A DNA stretch of 64,000 nucleotides from R-RK-3 sp031399085 (GCA_031399085.1 JANNOQ010000112.1:1-64000); one strand, 5' to 3'; numbered from the stretch's first letter, positions 25,886 through 34,636 are shown. A program made the numbers and translations. The notes: a model not told the origin generated them from the sequence alone.

Positions 25886-26575
25886 TTACTCCTGATATTT
25901 GCTGACGATCGGCGCAACGAAGCGCGCCCAGTTTTGCTGCTGCACAATTTCGGACGCAGTTTCCTGCTCCTTGCAATCGAGCCGCAGATGCTCATCCCCG
26001 AACGCCGCATTGACATAGGCGCAGTGATGCGGCAGGCGGGGGTCGGCATGGATGTTGGGCTGGAAATACCGGCAGGTGACGCACATGCGCTGGAGCGGGA
26101 TGCCGCCGTTGCGCTGCAATTCGCGGATCGCCCCCGACACGCCGCGTAACAGTTCAATCTGGAGCACAGGCGGCATGGCATCGACGGCTGCGCGGATAGG
26201 CCCGAGCACGTCCGCGGTTTCAGCAAGTATCTTGCCGGCATCCGTCAACGTGATCGAGACCGCACGCTTGTCGTCCTGATTTCGCTGGCGATTGATGAAA
26301 CCTTTGCGTTCCAGCGCCGCCAGCGCATCGCTCACTGTCGGTGCGGAAATCTGCAGCCGTCCCGCCAGCGCGCCGGTTCCCAGCGTGTCGCCATCCTGCT
26401 CGAGCAGCTTTAAAACCCGCACCTGTGTTGGCGTAAGCGTCTTTTCGAAGCCAGCCTCCCAGGCGTGATGTTGAAGGGCTGTACTAAGGCGTTCGATCCC
26501 GGCGGCAGCCCGATTTGAAACGGGTTCGCTCAGACTGTCGAAGACCGCTTGCTGATGTTTCTCGTCGTTTGTCAT
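25886..26575 (-). CDS. MarR-family repressor with cysteine-rich tail
   Basis: A 229-residue regulator. Residues about 40-150 form the MarR winged helix: LTPTQVRVLKLLEQDGDTLG, recognition helix LQISAPTVSDALAALERKGF and wing QDDKRAVSITLTDAGK. The C-terminal extension (about 165-220) carries four cysteines in M-C-V-T-C-R-Y-F-Q-P-N, H-H-C-A-Y and L-D-C-K-E, which could bind a metal or act as a redox switch; I have seen this extended type in other proteobacteria but know no experiment. It heads an operon with protoglobin, AhpD-like, redoxin and MOSC genes. A 27-base perfect palindrome directly before its start codon indicates autoregulation. Confidence 0.88.
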   Translation of the reverse strand: MTNDEKHQQAVFDSLSEPVSNRAAAGIERLSTALQHHAWEAGFEKTLTPTQVRVLKLLEQDGDTLGTGALAGRLQISAPTVSDALAALERKGFINRQRNQDDKRAVSITLTDAGKILAETADVLGPIRAAVDAMPPVLQIELLRGVSGAIRELQRNGGIPLQRMCVTCRYFQPNIHADPRLPHHCAYVNAAFGDEHLRLDCKEQETASEIVQQQNWARFVAPIVSKYQE

Positions 26576-26577
26576 AT

Positions 26578-26604
26578 CTATTAATTAGGATTCCTAATTA
26601 ATAG
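26578..26604 (-). promoter_or_regulatory. Palindromic MarR operator at the start of the operon
   Basis: A perfect inverted repeat of two 13-base arms, CTATTAATTAGGA and TCCTAATTAATAG, around one central T. It ends two bases from the marR ATG and covers the ribosome-binding region, so a bound repressor would block both transcription and translation initiation. Confidence 0.85.
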
Positions 26605-26792
26605 AGTCAAGTGAAATAGCGCTGGATTTTTAGCGATTTATCCTTCAGCACTGGATCAGTGCTGCCCAGTGCGCCACGTCCACGGCAAGCAAAGTCGGGG
26701 CACTCGATAGGTATCGTTATGTCGCCGGATGCGCCATTTATCAGCGTCTGCTAACTTCAAGTTTTTTCATTGCTGGCGATGCCTCATATTCA

Positions 26793-26975
26793 TCATGACG
26801 TCGCCACCATTGATAAGGCTCGAGGATAGCGACGCTGATTGCCGCGCGTGCGCCAGCTGCGGATCAGGCCCTTCGCCTCATGGAAGTGGTTGGCGGAGAT
26901 GGCGACGCCGCTGCGCATCGCCACTTCGCCAACCGAAAGTTCCGAGGGCAGCGCCTTGGGCAGGCTCGTCAACAT
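26793..26975 (-). pseudogene. N-terminal stub of a SoxR-like MerR regulator
   Basis: The reading starts MLTSLPKALPSELSVGEVAM and continues R-S-G-V-A-I-S-A-N-H-F-H-E-A-K-G-L-I-R-S-W-R-T-R-G-N-Q-R-R-Y-P-R, the DNA-binding start of SoxR (usual text: GVAVSALHFYEAKGLI). After Y-P-R the sequence leaves the family and stops. The dimer helix and the four-cysteine [2Fe-2S] site are missing, so it cannot sense redox. It lies between the RND pump and the MarR operon, both plausible former targets. Confidence 0.8.
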
Positions 26976-27018
26976 GCGATACTCTCTTTCAATGCCCGCA
27001 CCCAGCGCTGCCGCAGCG

Positions 27019-30000
27019 CTAAGCCGGCTGCGGAACCGACTCGCCGGAGGCTTCAAAAACCTCATCCGGACGATGCTCGGAGGCGAGCACCAGATAGATG
27101 ACCGGCAGTATGAACAGCGTGAACAGCGTCCCGATCGCCATGCCGCTGACCAGCATGATGCCGATGCTATTTCGCGCCTCAGCGCCCGCACCCGTCACGA
27201 AGACAAGCGGCAGATGGCCGAAAACTGTGGCAGCGGTCGTCATTAGGATCGGGCGCAGGCGCGTCGTTGCCGCCTCGCGCACCGCGGCGATCTTGGCGTG
27301 CCCCTGCTTCTGCATCTCGTTGGCGAAGGCGACGATCAGGATGCCATTTTTGGCAATCAGGCCAACGAGCGTAATCAGCCCAATCTGACTGTAGATATTC
27401 ACCGTGGTGAAGCCGAAAAAGGTGAACACCAGCGCGGCCGTTAGCGCCAGCGGCACCGAGCCGAGCAGCACCACCAGCGGATCGCGAAAACTGCCAAACT
27501 GGGCGACCAGAACGAGATAGATCAGCAGGATGGCGAAGCCGAGCGTGCCGGCAAGCGTCGTGCCCTCCTGGCGGAGCTGACGCGACTCCCCGGCATAGTC
27601 GATCGTATAGCCCGCCGGGAGAATGCTGCGCGCCGCCTTCTCGATCGAAGTCAGCGCCTCGGCCTTGGTCACGCCGGGCTTGACGCCGCCATAGACGCGA
27701 AAACTGTCGGTCTGCTGGAAGCGGGCGAGCGTCCTTGGTGCGGTAAAGCGTTCCAGACTAGCCAGCGCTGAGATCGGCAGTTGGGCGCCGTCGCGCGTGC
27801 GGATCTTGTAATCGAGCAGGCGCTCGGCCGCGCCGCGGGCATCGCGCCCGACTTGCGGAATGACTTTGTAGGCGCGCCCGTCCAGCGTGAAGCGGTTCAC
27901 ATGATTGCCCGCCAGCAGGATACCGAGCTGCCGGCCAACATCGGCCAGATCGAGGCCCAGATCGGCGACGCGCTCGCGGTGAACGACGACCCGAACCTGC
28001 GGCAGATCGATTTTCAGATCGGTATCGGCGAACAAGAATTTTCCGCTGGCGAAGGCCGCGCCGACAAGGTGTGCGGCATAGTCCGCCATCTGCTCGGGGG
28101 TGCCTGGCCCCTTCAGCACCAGCTCCACGTCGAAATTGCCCGCGCCCGGCAAAGCGGGCGGCAACACGGGGAAGATCTGCAATTCCTTGATCTGCGAGAC
28201 CGCGCCGTACACCTCAGGCTGGATTTCATGTGCGCTGCGCTCCCGATCGTGCCAGTTCTTGAACAAATAGCCGCCAAAACCGGTCGAGGGAAACACCAGC
28301 TCGAACATGGCTTCGAATTCGGGCATGGCCGTGCCGACCTTATAGACCTTCTCCATATGGCCCGACGTATAAGCGAGCGAGGCATCCGGCGCGGAGTTCA
28401 CCATCAGGAGGATGAAGCCCTCGTCCTCGACCGGCGCCAGCTCCTGTCCCGAATACATATAGAGCGGGACCGCCAGCACACAAATGAAGGCGCCGAAGGC
28501 AAGGATTTGCGCCTTGAGCTGAAGCATGGCGTCGAGCGTCCGGCCATACGCCGCCGAGAGCCGGTCCAGCATCCGGCCGACGAACCGTGCATAGCGGCTC
28601 TCATGGCCGCCTTCCGGGGCAGTGTATGCGCTCATGATCGGCGACAGGGTGATGGCGACGAAGCCCGAGACGATGACCGCCGTCGCCAGCGTAAAGGCGA
28701 ACTCCTTGAACAGCACGCCGGTCAGGCCGGACAGGAAGCCAATCGGCGCATAGACGGCGGCGAGCGTAATGGTCATAGCGACGATGGGCGCGAAAAGCTG
28801 GCGCGAGCTGATAAGCGCCGCCTCGATCCGGCCCTTGCCCTCGCGCATGTGGCGCGAGATGTTTTCGACGACCACGATGGCGTCGTCCACGACCAGCCCG
28901 ACCGACAGCACGATGGCGAGCAGCGTGAGGAGGTTGAGCGAAAAGCCCATCGCCATCATCGCCGCCATCGCGCCGATCAGAGAGATCGGGATCGTGATCA
29001 GCGGCACCAGCGCGCTGCGTGCCGAGCCGAGGAAAAGGAACACAATCAGCCCGACGATCAGCACGGTTTCCGTGAATGTCGTGCCGATCTCCTTCAGCGA
29101 GTTCTCCATATAGACGGTGCCGTCATAGGCGAGCGCAATCTCGGCCTTGGGCGGCAGCAGCGGCTTGATCGCCTCAAGCTCGGCCCGGAGCGCATAGGCG
29201 ACGCCGATTTCATTGGTGCCCGGCAGCGGCCAGACCGAGAGATAGACGGCGTCCTTGCCATTGTGGCGGACATTGTTGGTTTCCTCTTCCGCGCCGAGTT
29301 CGACGCGGCCGATATCGGATATGCGTAACATGCGGTCACCGTCTTCGCGCACGATCAGCCGCTCGAATTCCTCGACGCTGCGCAGATCGGTGTCCGCCAG
29401 GAGATCGACCTGCACTTCGCTGCCCTTCGTGCGCCCGACCGCGGCGAGAAAATTGTTGCGCGTCAATGCGGCCTCGACATCCGCCGCGCTAACGTCGAAG
29501 GCGGCCAGCCGCTCGGCGTCGAGCCAGATTCGCATCGCCTGCGGCCGTGCGCCTTCCAGACCAACCCGCTGCACATTCGCGATGGTGCTGAGTCGCGGCT
29601 GAAGGTTGCGGACGATGTAATCCGTCAGCTGCGGCGGCGTCATCGCGTCGGATGTCACGCTGACATAGAAGGTCGCATAGGGACGGTCCGCGCGCTGCAC
29701 TTCGACGACCGGCGATTCGATCTCGCCCGGCAGTTCGCTTCGGATCTGGTCGAGCCGATTGCCGACCTCGGCCAGCGCCACCGTGCTCGGATGATTGAGT
29801 TTCAGCCGCACCGTGACGGTGCTGAGGCCGGAGACGCTGCTCGATTCCAGGTAATCGACGCCGCTGATCGAGGAGACGGAACGCTCGATGGGCGTGGTCA
29901 CAAAGCCGCGTACCACCTGCGCCGAAGCGCCGACATAGACGGTGGTGATGATGATCGAGGAGCTTTCGATGCGCGGATATTGCTGGATCGGCAATTGCGT

Positions 30001-30087
30001 CGCCGCCCGCAGGCCGATCAGCACCAGGGCGAGATTGACCACGACGGCAAGCACCGGCCGACGAACAAACAGATCGATGAGTCGCAT
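27019..30087 (-). CDS. RND-type multidrug efflux transporter (HAE1 family)
   Basis: A 1022-residue inner-membrane pump of usual length. It begins MRLIDLFVRRPVLAVVVNLA, with GLRAATQLPIQQYPRIESSS as in AcrB-type proteins. Twelve helices are visible. The proton-relay region is GLVVDDAIVVVENISRHM in helix 4, with the two Asp in place. The docking and porter domains contain RVGLEGARPQAMRIWLDAER, and the repeat half has GLIAKNGILIVAFANEM in helix 10. It exports hydrophobic drugs or metabolites, driven by protons, through a membrane-fusion partner and an outer-membrane channel. The partner gene lies 20 bases upstream on the same strand. No outer-membrane factor gene is nearby. Confidence 0.95.
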   Translation of the reverse strand: MRLIDLFVRRPVLAVVVNLALVLIGLRAATQLPIQQYPRIESSSIIITTVYVGASAQVVRGFVTTPIERSVSSISGVDYLESSSVSGLSTVTVRLKLNHPSTVALAEVGNRLDQIRSELPGEIESPVVEVQRADRPYATFYVSVTSDAMTPPQLTDYIVRNLQPRLSTIANVQRVGLEGARPQAMRIWLDAERLAAFDVSAADVEAALTRNNFLAAVGRTKGSEVQVDLLADTDLRSVEEFERLIVREDGDRMLRISDIGRVELGAEEETNNVRHNGKDAVYLSVWPLPGTNEIGVAYALRAELEAIKPLLPPKAEIALAYDGTVYMENSLKEIGTTFTETVLIVGLIVFLFLGSARSALVPLITIPISLIGAMAAMMAMGFSLNLLTLLAIVLSVGLVVDDAIVVVENISRHMREGKGRIEAALISSRQLFAPIVAMTITLAAVYAPIGFLSGLTGVLFKEFAFTLATAVIVSGFVAITLSPIMSAYTAPEGGHESRYARFVGRMLDRLSAAYGRTLDAMLQLKAQILAFGAFICVLAVPLYMYSGQELAPVEDEGFILLMVNSAPDASLAYTSGHMEKVYKVGTAMPEFEAMFELVFPSTGFGGYLFKNWHDRERSAHEIQPEVYGAVSQIKELQIFPVLPPALPGAGNFDVELVLKGPGTPEQMADYAAHLVGAAFASGKFLFADTDLKIDLPQVRVVVHRERVADLGLDLADVGRQLGILLAGNHVNRFTLDGRAYKVIPQVGRDARGAAERLLDYKIRTRDGAQLPISALASLERFTAPRTLARFQQTDSFRVYGGVKPGVTKAEALTSIEKAARSILPAGYTIDYAGESRQLRQEGTTLAGTLGFAILLIYLVLVAQFGSFRDPLVVLLGSVPLALTAALVFTFFGFTTVNIYSQIGLITLVGLIAKNGILIVAFANEMQKQGHAKIAAVREAATTRLRPILMTTAATVFGHLPLVFVTGAGAEARNSIGIMLVSGMAIGTLFTLFILPVIYLVLASEHRPDEVFEASGESVPQPA

Positions 30088-30107
30088 GGGAATGGCTTTC
30101 TGGCTGG

Positions 30108-31220
30108 TCAGTTGGTGCGGATGTCGTTGCTCGCCGTGGGCGGCAAATCCGTTTGTACGAGAGCGCCTTCCCGCAGCTTGAACGCGCCGTTCGCGGCGAT
30201 CACTTCGCCGGCGGTGAGGCCGGCTTGCACGGCGATTTCGTCATTCTGTACGAGGCCGGTCTGTACGATCCGCTGGCGGGCGCGCAGCTTGCCGTCCTCA
30301 TCGACGATGACGAAGACGTGCTGGCCATGCGGCGAGCGTCGAACCGAGGCGAGCGGAACCAGGATCGTCGGCTGCGGCGACGACGTCACCGCGATCACAT
30401 CGACGAACATGCCAGGCCGAAAAACCTCGCCAAGCCCGCTTGCGACAGCGCGGAAGCGCACGGTCCGGTTGGCGCGATCGACGCTTTCTGCCTCGGCTGC
30501 GATTTTTGCCGTGGCGGAGCCGTTCGGAACGGCTGGGCTGGTCAGGGTGACGGTCGCGCCTGGGCGGATCGTCGCGGCGCTGTCCTGCGGCAGGGCGAAA
30601 TCGACATATGCGTCCGCGTCAACGCCCTGAAGCGTCGCGAGCTGCGTACCGACATCGAGATAGGCGCCGGGTTGCAGATTGGTGATGCCGATCCGGGCGC
30701 GGAACGGCGCGACGATCCGCTTCTTGTCGATCCCCACCTGCAGATTGCGCGCTCGCGCTGCGGCGGCCGCGAATTCCGACTGCGCCCGGTCGAATTCCTG
30801 CGGCGAAAAGGCCGGACTGTCACGCAGATTGCTACGCCGTTCTAGGCTGAGTTTTGCCAGCTTAGCCTCGGCCTCGGCCGCCGCGAGCAGCGCCTCCTCC
30901 TGGCGCGTGTCGAGCTGCACCAGCAGTTGACCGGCCTCGACGATGTCTCCCGAGGCAAATCCTACCCTGGCGATGGCCCCCGCGACCTCGTTACGAACGT
31001 CGAGCTGGCGCAGGGCGATCACGGTGCCAATGGCCCGCGTCGTGGCGGACCATTCGCCCGAGCGGGCGCGCACAGAGGCAACCGCTTCTGCCGGCTCGGG
31101 TGATGCCTCGGCCGCGGCTTGTGCAGCCTGTAGCTCGCGATATTTGTAAAGCCAAAGCCCGCCGGCAATGCCGACGATCGCCAGAACAATCACCAGCCAT
31201 GCAGTCAAATGTTTAAGCAT
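30108..31220 (-). CDS. RND efflux membrane-fusion protein
   Basis: A 370-residue periplasmic adaptor. An N-terminal anchor helix (about 7-25, AWLVIVLAIVGIAGGLWLYK) precedes the lipoyl halves (QLDVRNEVAGAIARVGFASG and ARIGITNLQPGAYLDVGTQL), an Ala/Glu-rich helical hairpin between them, a beta-barrel with PQDSAATIRPGATVTLTSPA and a membrane-proximal domain. The start has GAGGA 6 bases upstream. The gene precedes the RND pump by 20 bases and they form one operon; the SoxR stub downstream suggests the pump once belonged to a redox-responsive set. Confidence 0.92.
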   Translation of the reverse strand: MLKHLTAWLVIVLAIVGIAGGLWLYKYRELQAAQAAAEASPEPAEAVASVRARSGEWSATTRAIGTVIALRQLDVRNEVAGAIARVGFASGDIVEAGQLLVQLDTRQEEALLAAAEAEAKLAKLSLERRSNLRDSPAFSPQEFDRAQSEFAAAAARARNLQVGIDKKRIVAPFRARIGITNLQPGAYLDVGTQLATLQGVDADAYVDFALPQDSAATIRPGATVTLTSPAVPNGSATAKIAAEAESVDRANRTVRFRAVASGLGEVFRPGMFVDVIAVTSSPQPTILVPLASVRRSPHGQHVFVIVDEDGKLRARQRIVQTGLVQNDEIAVQAGLTAGEVIAANGAFKLREGALVQTDLPPTASNDIRTN

Positions 31221-31686
31221 TGTATCCTCGTGGAATTATAAGGCTTCGGAGCGCCGGCACAGCGCTGTGCGCATGAGTCAAACCACAGGGCGGCGGCGAC
31301 TATCCCCACCCTTTATTTGCGGTAAAGCGACCTGAAAGCTGCAACTGCATTCTTTAATTTCATGTTCATCCTTTACGCGGCGACCAATCCGCTCAAGGGG
31401 CCGTTGCTAGAACCTCAATTACCCTCGAGGTCAAGCGCAAATCATCCCAAGCGTGGTATTGAGCAGTCACAGCTAGCAGTTGCGGCGATCGACGATCTCC
31501 ATGCGTCCCGCTATCAAGACGAACGGAAAGCGACAAAACCGACAGAATGTGGAAGCATCGATGCATTTCCCGCCGCGCATGCATCGCTGGGCATCGCGCT
31601 GGCCTGATTTATGCCTGGCTGGCCTAGATACTGAAGTCAGCACTAAACTATCCTTGGCCCCACTTTCGCAGCCTGAAGTCAAGCAT
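31221..31686. other. Intergenic region upstream of the efflux operon
   Basis: 466 bases carrying the promoter region of the minus-strand efflux operon. No gene or clear operator was recognised. Confidence 0.4.
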
Positions 31687-32037
31687 ATGCTTGACCAATC
31701 TGCACGGATCGATCTCATGTACCAAGCGCTGGCGGATAATGGCCGACGGGCAATGGTGGAGCGTCTCAGCCGGGGACCGGCGTCCGTCAGCGAACTCGCC
31801 GAGCCGCTCGACATGACACTCTCAGCGCTGGTTCAGCACCTCAAAGCGCTGGAGCAAGCGGTCTCATCCGCTCATGGAAGGTCGGGCGCGTGCGCACCTG
31901 CCATATCGAAGCAGAGGCGCTCAGCCTGGCGGAGCAATGGATCAACCAGCGCCGCATGAGCTGGGAGCGGCGCCTCAACCGGCTGGGCGACTATCTCGCC
32001 AGCCAACCACAAGATCTGGATGAAGCGGGAAATCACG
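31687..32037 (+). pseudogene. ArsR-family regulator broken by a frameshift
   Basis: From the ATG at 31687 the frame reads MLDQSARIDLMYQALADNGR, then the winged-helix text SRGPASVSELAEPLDMTLSA and VQHLKALEQ. The continuation (SGLIRSWKVGRVRTCHIEAE, then LAEQWINQRRMSWERRLNRL) is in the next frame, so one base is missing near 31856-31857. Metal-free ArsR/SmtB proteins of this subtype normally pair with an AHSA1-like gene, which follows directly. Inactive as written unless frameshifting occurs. Confidence 0.82.
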
Positions 32038-32335
32038 ACCGAACGATCCATTACACATGCCACTTTCACAATCGAGCGAACTTACGGCGCGTCGTCGGCG
32101 CGGGTGTTCGAGGCCTTTGCCGACCTATCCGCCAAGCGGCGTTGGTTTGCCAAGGGCGAGGGCTGGGAGATTGAGGCATTTCGAAGCCGACTTCCGCGTC
32201 GGCGGCGGCGAGACGAGCCGTTTCCGCTTTCGGGGGGGCGATCTCATCCGCAACGAAACGATCCACCAGGCGGCCACCTGCGCGCAAACATTGCGAAGAC
32301 CCTGTCCCATTTCGTGGCCACTGACCGTTAAGTTC
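32020..32335 (+). pseudogene. AHSA1/SRPBCC-domain protein broken by a frameshift
   Basis: Starts MKREITTERSITHATFTIER, then TYGASSARVFEAFADLSAKR and WFAKGEGWEIEAF, the beginning of an AHSA1-type START-like domain. The expected continuation EADFRVGGGETSRFRFRGGD is one frame away because of an extra T in the run at 32179-32181. Similarity fades after about 32300, so the C-terminal half is also lost. It overlaps the end of the ArsR relic, as these pairs usually do. Confidence 0.78.
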
Positions 32336-32836
32336 GTCTCAACCGCTGCATGTTCATGCAGAGATCCAATTGTCCGTTCTTCTCGGGCGGACGAAAGCCT
32401 CCTTCATCTACGGCGAGCAAAGGCTTGAACGCGTAAATCAGACGGCGGGCGATCTGTTCATCGTCCCATCGCTTCAACCCATCAGTTCGATCTGATTGAG
32501 CCAGGCCCAATTGTCCTTTTCTACTTCCTCCCCCTTGAGTTTGACCGGTTGGTCGGTAGCGTGACCGGATCCGATCTCAACATTCCTCGCCAATCCCTGC
32601 ATGCCGATCCAGTGCTTTTGCCGCTTGCACGTGAGGTGCATCGCTGGAGCATGCGTGAAACGCCCGCAATCGCCTTCGAAGCGGCGAATATCGTGGCCGC
32701 AAGCCGCTTGGCAACGCTTGCCAATGTCATCATTCCACTGGAGGACGAGGCAAGCCTTGCGCGCGCAAAGAGTTTTATTGAGACCGAGCTTGGACGAAGT
32801 CGGCAGATGAATTGCTCCTTCTTGGCCAACTCGTAG
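32336..32836 (+). pseudogene. AraC-type sensor domain relic without DNA-binding part
   Basis: One frame reads LHVHAEIQLSVLLGRTKASF, then Y-G-E-Q-R-L-E-R-V-N-Q and TAGDLFIVPSLQP; after a frame change near 32470-32490 it continues HQFDLIEPGPIVLFYFLPLE, then FDRLVGSVTGSDL and LLPLAREVHRWSMRETPA. This pattern (a cupin-like G-D-L-x-x-V-P strand, then an E-F-x-D-R-L helix) resembles N-terminal domains of AraC regulators. The helix-turn-helix half is absent: the frame ends at 32836 with unrelated residues. The assignment is moderate. Confidence 0.55.
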
Positions 32837-32847
32837 TCATTCAGCGA

Positions 32848-32883
32848 AATGTGGCGGCTGACTTAAGCGCCGCCCGCCACATT
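32848..32883 (-). terminator. Hairpin downstream of the small secreted protein gene
   Basis: Ten-base perfect arms AATGTGGCGG (32848-32857) and CCGCCACATT (32874-32883) lie just past the stop at 32902 of the minus-strand gene. No U tract follows, so the call as terminator is tentative. Confidence 0.5.
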
Positions 32884-32901
32884 CGAATCAGGTCGTACTG
32901 A

Positions 32902-33216
32902 TTACTTCTTAGAAGCACCAGTCTTCTGAAGCTCCGTCCAGAATTTTTCGGCGTCGTCCTTGGCATTGCCGTAGCGCCGCATATTCTCCCAGAAGTTGGT
33001 GAAGTTTGCCTCATCGCCGGCTTGGCACGCATCGAAGGCGCGCAAGCCTGCACGGTGGGTGGCCACCACGTCCTCGGTCTTGGGCTTGGAATTGCCGTAC
33101 TGGCGCATCTTCTCCCAGAAATCGTCATACTTCGAGATGCAGTCGTTTGGAGCTGCCTGGCCCGGAACAGCAGCAAACGCGGCGATGATGCTGGCAGCGA
33201 CAATGGTTCTGATCAT
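32902..33216 (-). CDS. Small secreted protein with two FWE-M-R-YGN repeats
   Basis: A 104-residue protein with a signal peptide (MIRTIVAASIIAAFAAVPGQ, cleavage near QAA). The mature part contains two copies of one motif: Y-D-D-F-W-E-K-M-R-Q-Y-G-N-S-K at about 30-44 and F-T-N-F-W-E-N-M-R-R-Y-G-N-A-K at about 71-85, each after a cysteine-containing helix (C26 and C63), suggesting a duplicated helical unit joined by a disulphide. I do not recognise the family. Start: GAGGA sits 5-7 bases upstream. It is monocistronic, next to a pseudogene block on one side and the MBL gene on the other. Confidence 0.68.
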   Translation of the reverse strand: MIRTIVAASIIAAFAAVPGQAAPNDCISKYDDFWEKMRQYGNSKPKTEDVVATHRAGLRAFDACQAGDEANFTNFWENMRRYGNAKDDAEKFWTELQKTGASKK

Positions 33217-33537
33217 GGCGTCCTCGTTTTCTCGCTTGAGTGTGGAAATCTAAGGCGTGTTGACCGATTATCAGTAGCTGGCGCCGACAGTTCGCGCTTG
33301 ACCAGGGCTGCCGCCGATTGAGCAAATCTGCTATATTTAGGTTGAATCACGGCCAGTCGGCGTGACCATCGCCGCTCAATGATCTCACTCCTTACGTCCT
33401 GCTCATCATCTCAGCACCGCCATCATGCAATTTCGCAATTTCGCGTGCGCTCAAGGAAGATCCATCCGTGTGCCAACGGCTATGCTCCGCCAAGACCATA
33501 ACCATGCGTTCAACGGCACACGGGCAAAGGAAAGTAA
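33217..33537. other. Divergent intergenic region before the MBL-fold gene
   Basis: 321 bases between divergent genes. It must hold both promoters; I see no clear consensus. The MBL ribosome site (aaaggaaa) is at the right end. Confidence 0.4.
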
Positions 33538-34509
33538 ATGACATCCGCAACCAAGAACATGTTCACCCGTCGTGGCTTTTGCCTTTGCTGCCTTACCGGG
33601 TCCGCCATTGCGGCCACGGGCGGATGGCTTACGCCCCGCCAAGCCTTTGCCGAAGCACTCGGAATCGTCGATCTGATCAAATCGGAGGCGGCCAAGGCTC
33701 CGATCAACGTTCATCGTCTGCGTGGAAATATTGCCGTGCTCGAAGGCTCCGGAGGCAATATCGCGGTGCTGACGGGTCGCGACAGCAAGCTGCTGATCGA
33801 TGCCGGCATAGGGGTGTCTCGCCCGCAGATCGCCACCGCGCTAGCCGGGATCGGACCTGAGCCTGTCACGCAATTGATCAATACTCACTGGCACTTCGAC
33901 CATGCCGACGGGAACGAATGGCTTCACGCCTCCGGCGCAAAAATTTTGGCTCACGACAATACGCGGAAACATCTTTTGACGACGCAGCGTGTCGAGGACT
34001 GGAACTTCGATTTTATCGCCCCTCCGGCGGGAGCGGTCCCCACCGACGTATTTTCGACGGAGCGGACCGTGATGTTCAATGACAGCAAGATAGCGCTGAA
34101 ACATTATGGTCCTGCCCATACCGACAGCGATATCTCGGTCACTTTCACCGACGCCGATATCTTGCACACCGGCGATACATTCTGGAACGGCGTCTACCCG
34201 TTCATCGACTACTCCACCGGCGGCCATATCGACGGCATGATCCAAGCCGCCGACGCCAACATCGCGGCTTCCACCGACAAGACGATCGTGATTCCAGGGC
34301 ATGGCCGGCCCGTGAGCAAACGGTCCGAGCTCAAGGAATACCGCGACATGCTTGTCGCAATCCGTGAGAACGTCGCCAGCCTCAAAAAACAGGGCAAGTC
34401 CTTGGAGGATGTAGTCGCGGCCAAGCCGACGGCCGCCTACGACGCCAAATGGGGTGGGTTCGTGATCAGCCCGGCCTTTTTCACGAAGCTGGTCTACATG
34501 GGTGTTTGA
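33538..34509 (+). CDS. Exported metallo-beta-lactamase-fold hydrolase
   Basis: A 323-residue protein with a Tat-type signal (NMFTRRGFCLCCLTGSAIAA, Ala-x-Ala near residue 38). The metal-binding motif is NTHWHFDHADGN (H-x-H-x-D-H), with a further His in KHYGPAHTDSD, Asp in ILHTGDTFWN and His in VIPGHGRPVS, so the di-metal site is complete. This subgroup is often annotated as MBL-fold metallo-hydrolase and can act on thioesters, lactones or phosphoesters; the sequence does not fix the substrate. RBS aaaggaaa lies 6 bases before the ATG. It opens the hydrolase-rich region and is convergent with the next alpha/beta hydrolase. Confidence 0.88.
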   Translation: MTSATKNMFTRRGFCLCCLTGSAIAATGGWLTPRQAFAEALGIVDLIKSEAAKAPINVHRLRGNIAVLEGSGGNIAVLTGRDSKLLIDAGIGVSRPQIATALAGIGPEPVTQLINTHWHFDHADGNEWLHASGAKILAHDNTRKHLLTTQRVEDWNFDFIAPPAGAVPTDVFSTERTVMFNDSKIALKHYGPAHTDSDISVTFTDADILHTGDTFWNGVYPFIDYSTGGHIDGMIQAADANIAASTDKTIVIPGHGRPVSKRSELKEYRDMLVAIRENVASLKKQGKSLEDVVAAKPTAAYDAKWGGFVISPAFFTKLVYMGV

Positions 34510-34636
34510 GCCACGTTTGCGCGGCTCCGTGATGGTGGTGATTTCGTCCCGACGTTGTCGCCCCCACAAAATCGCGAAACGCGATTCTTCCAGCGAGAGG
34601 TCACCGCCCACAGACCGCAGGCGGTGCTGCTGGCTT

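Noticed and set aside
27781..29328. A 515-codon open frame on the plus strand opposite the RND transporter.
   Set aside because: It is the antisense shadow of a high-GC gene: Arg/His/Asp/Gln-rich, low-complexity and without any domain.
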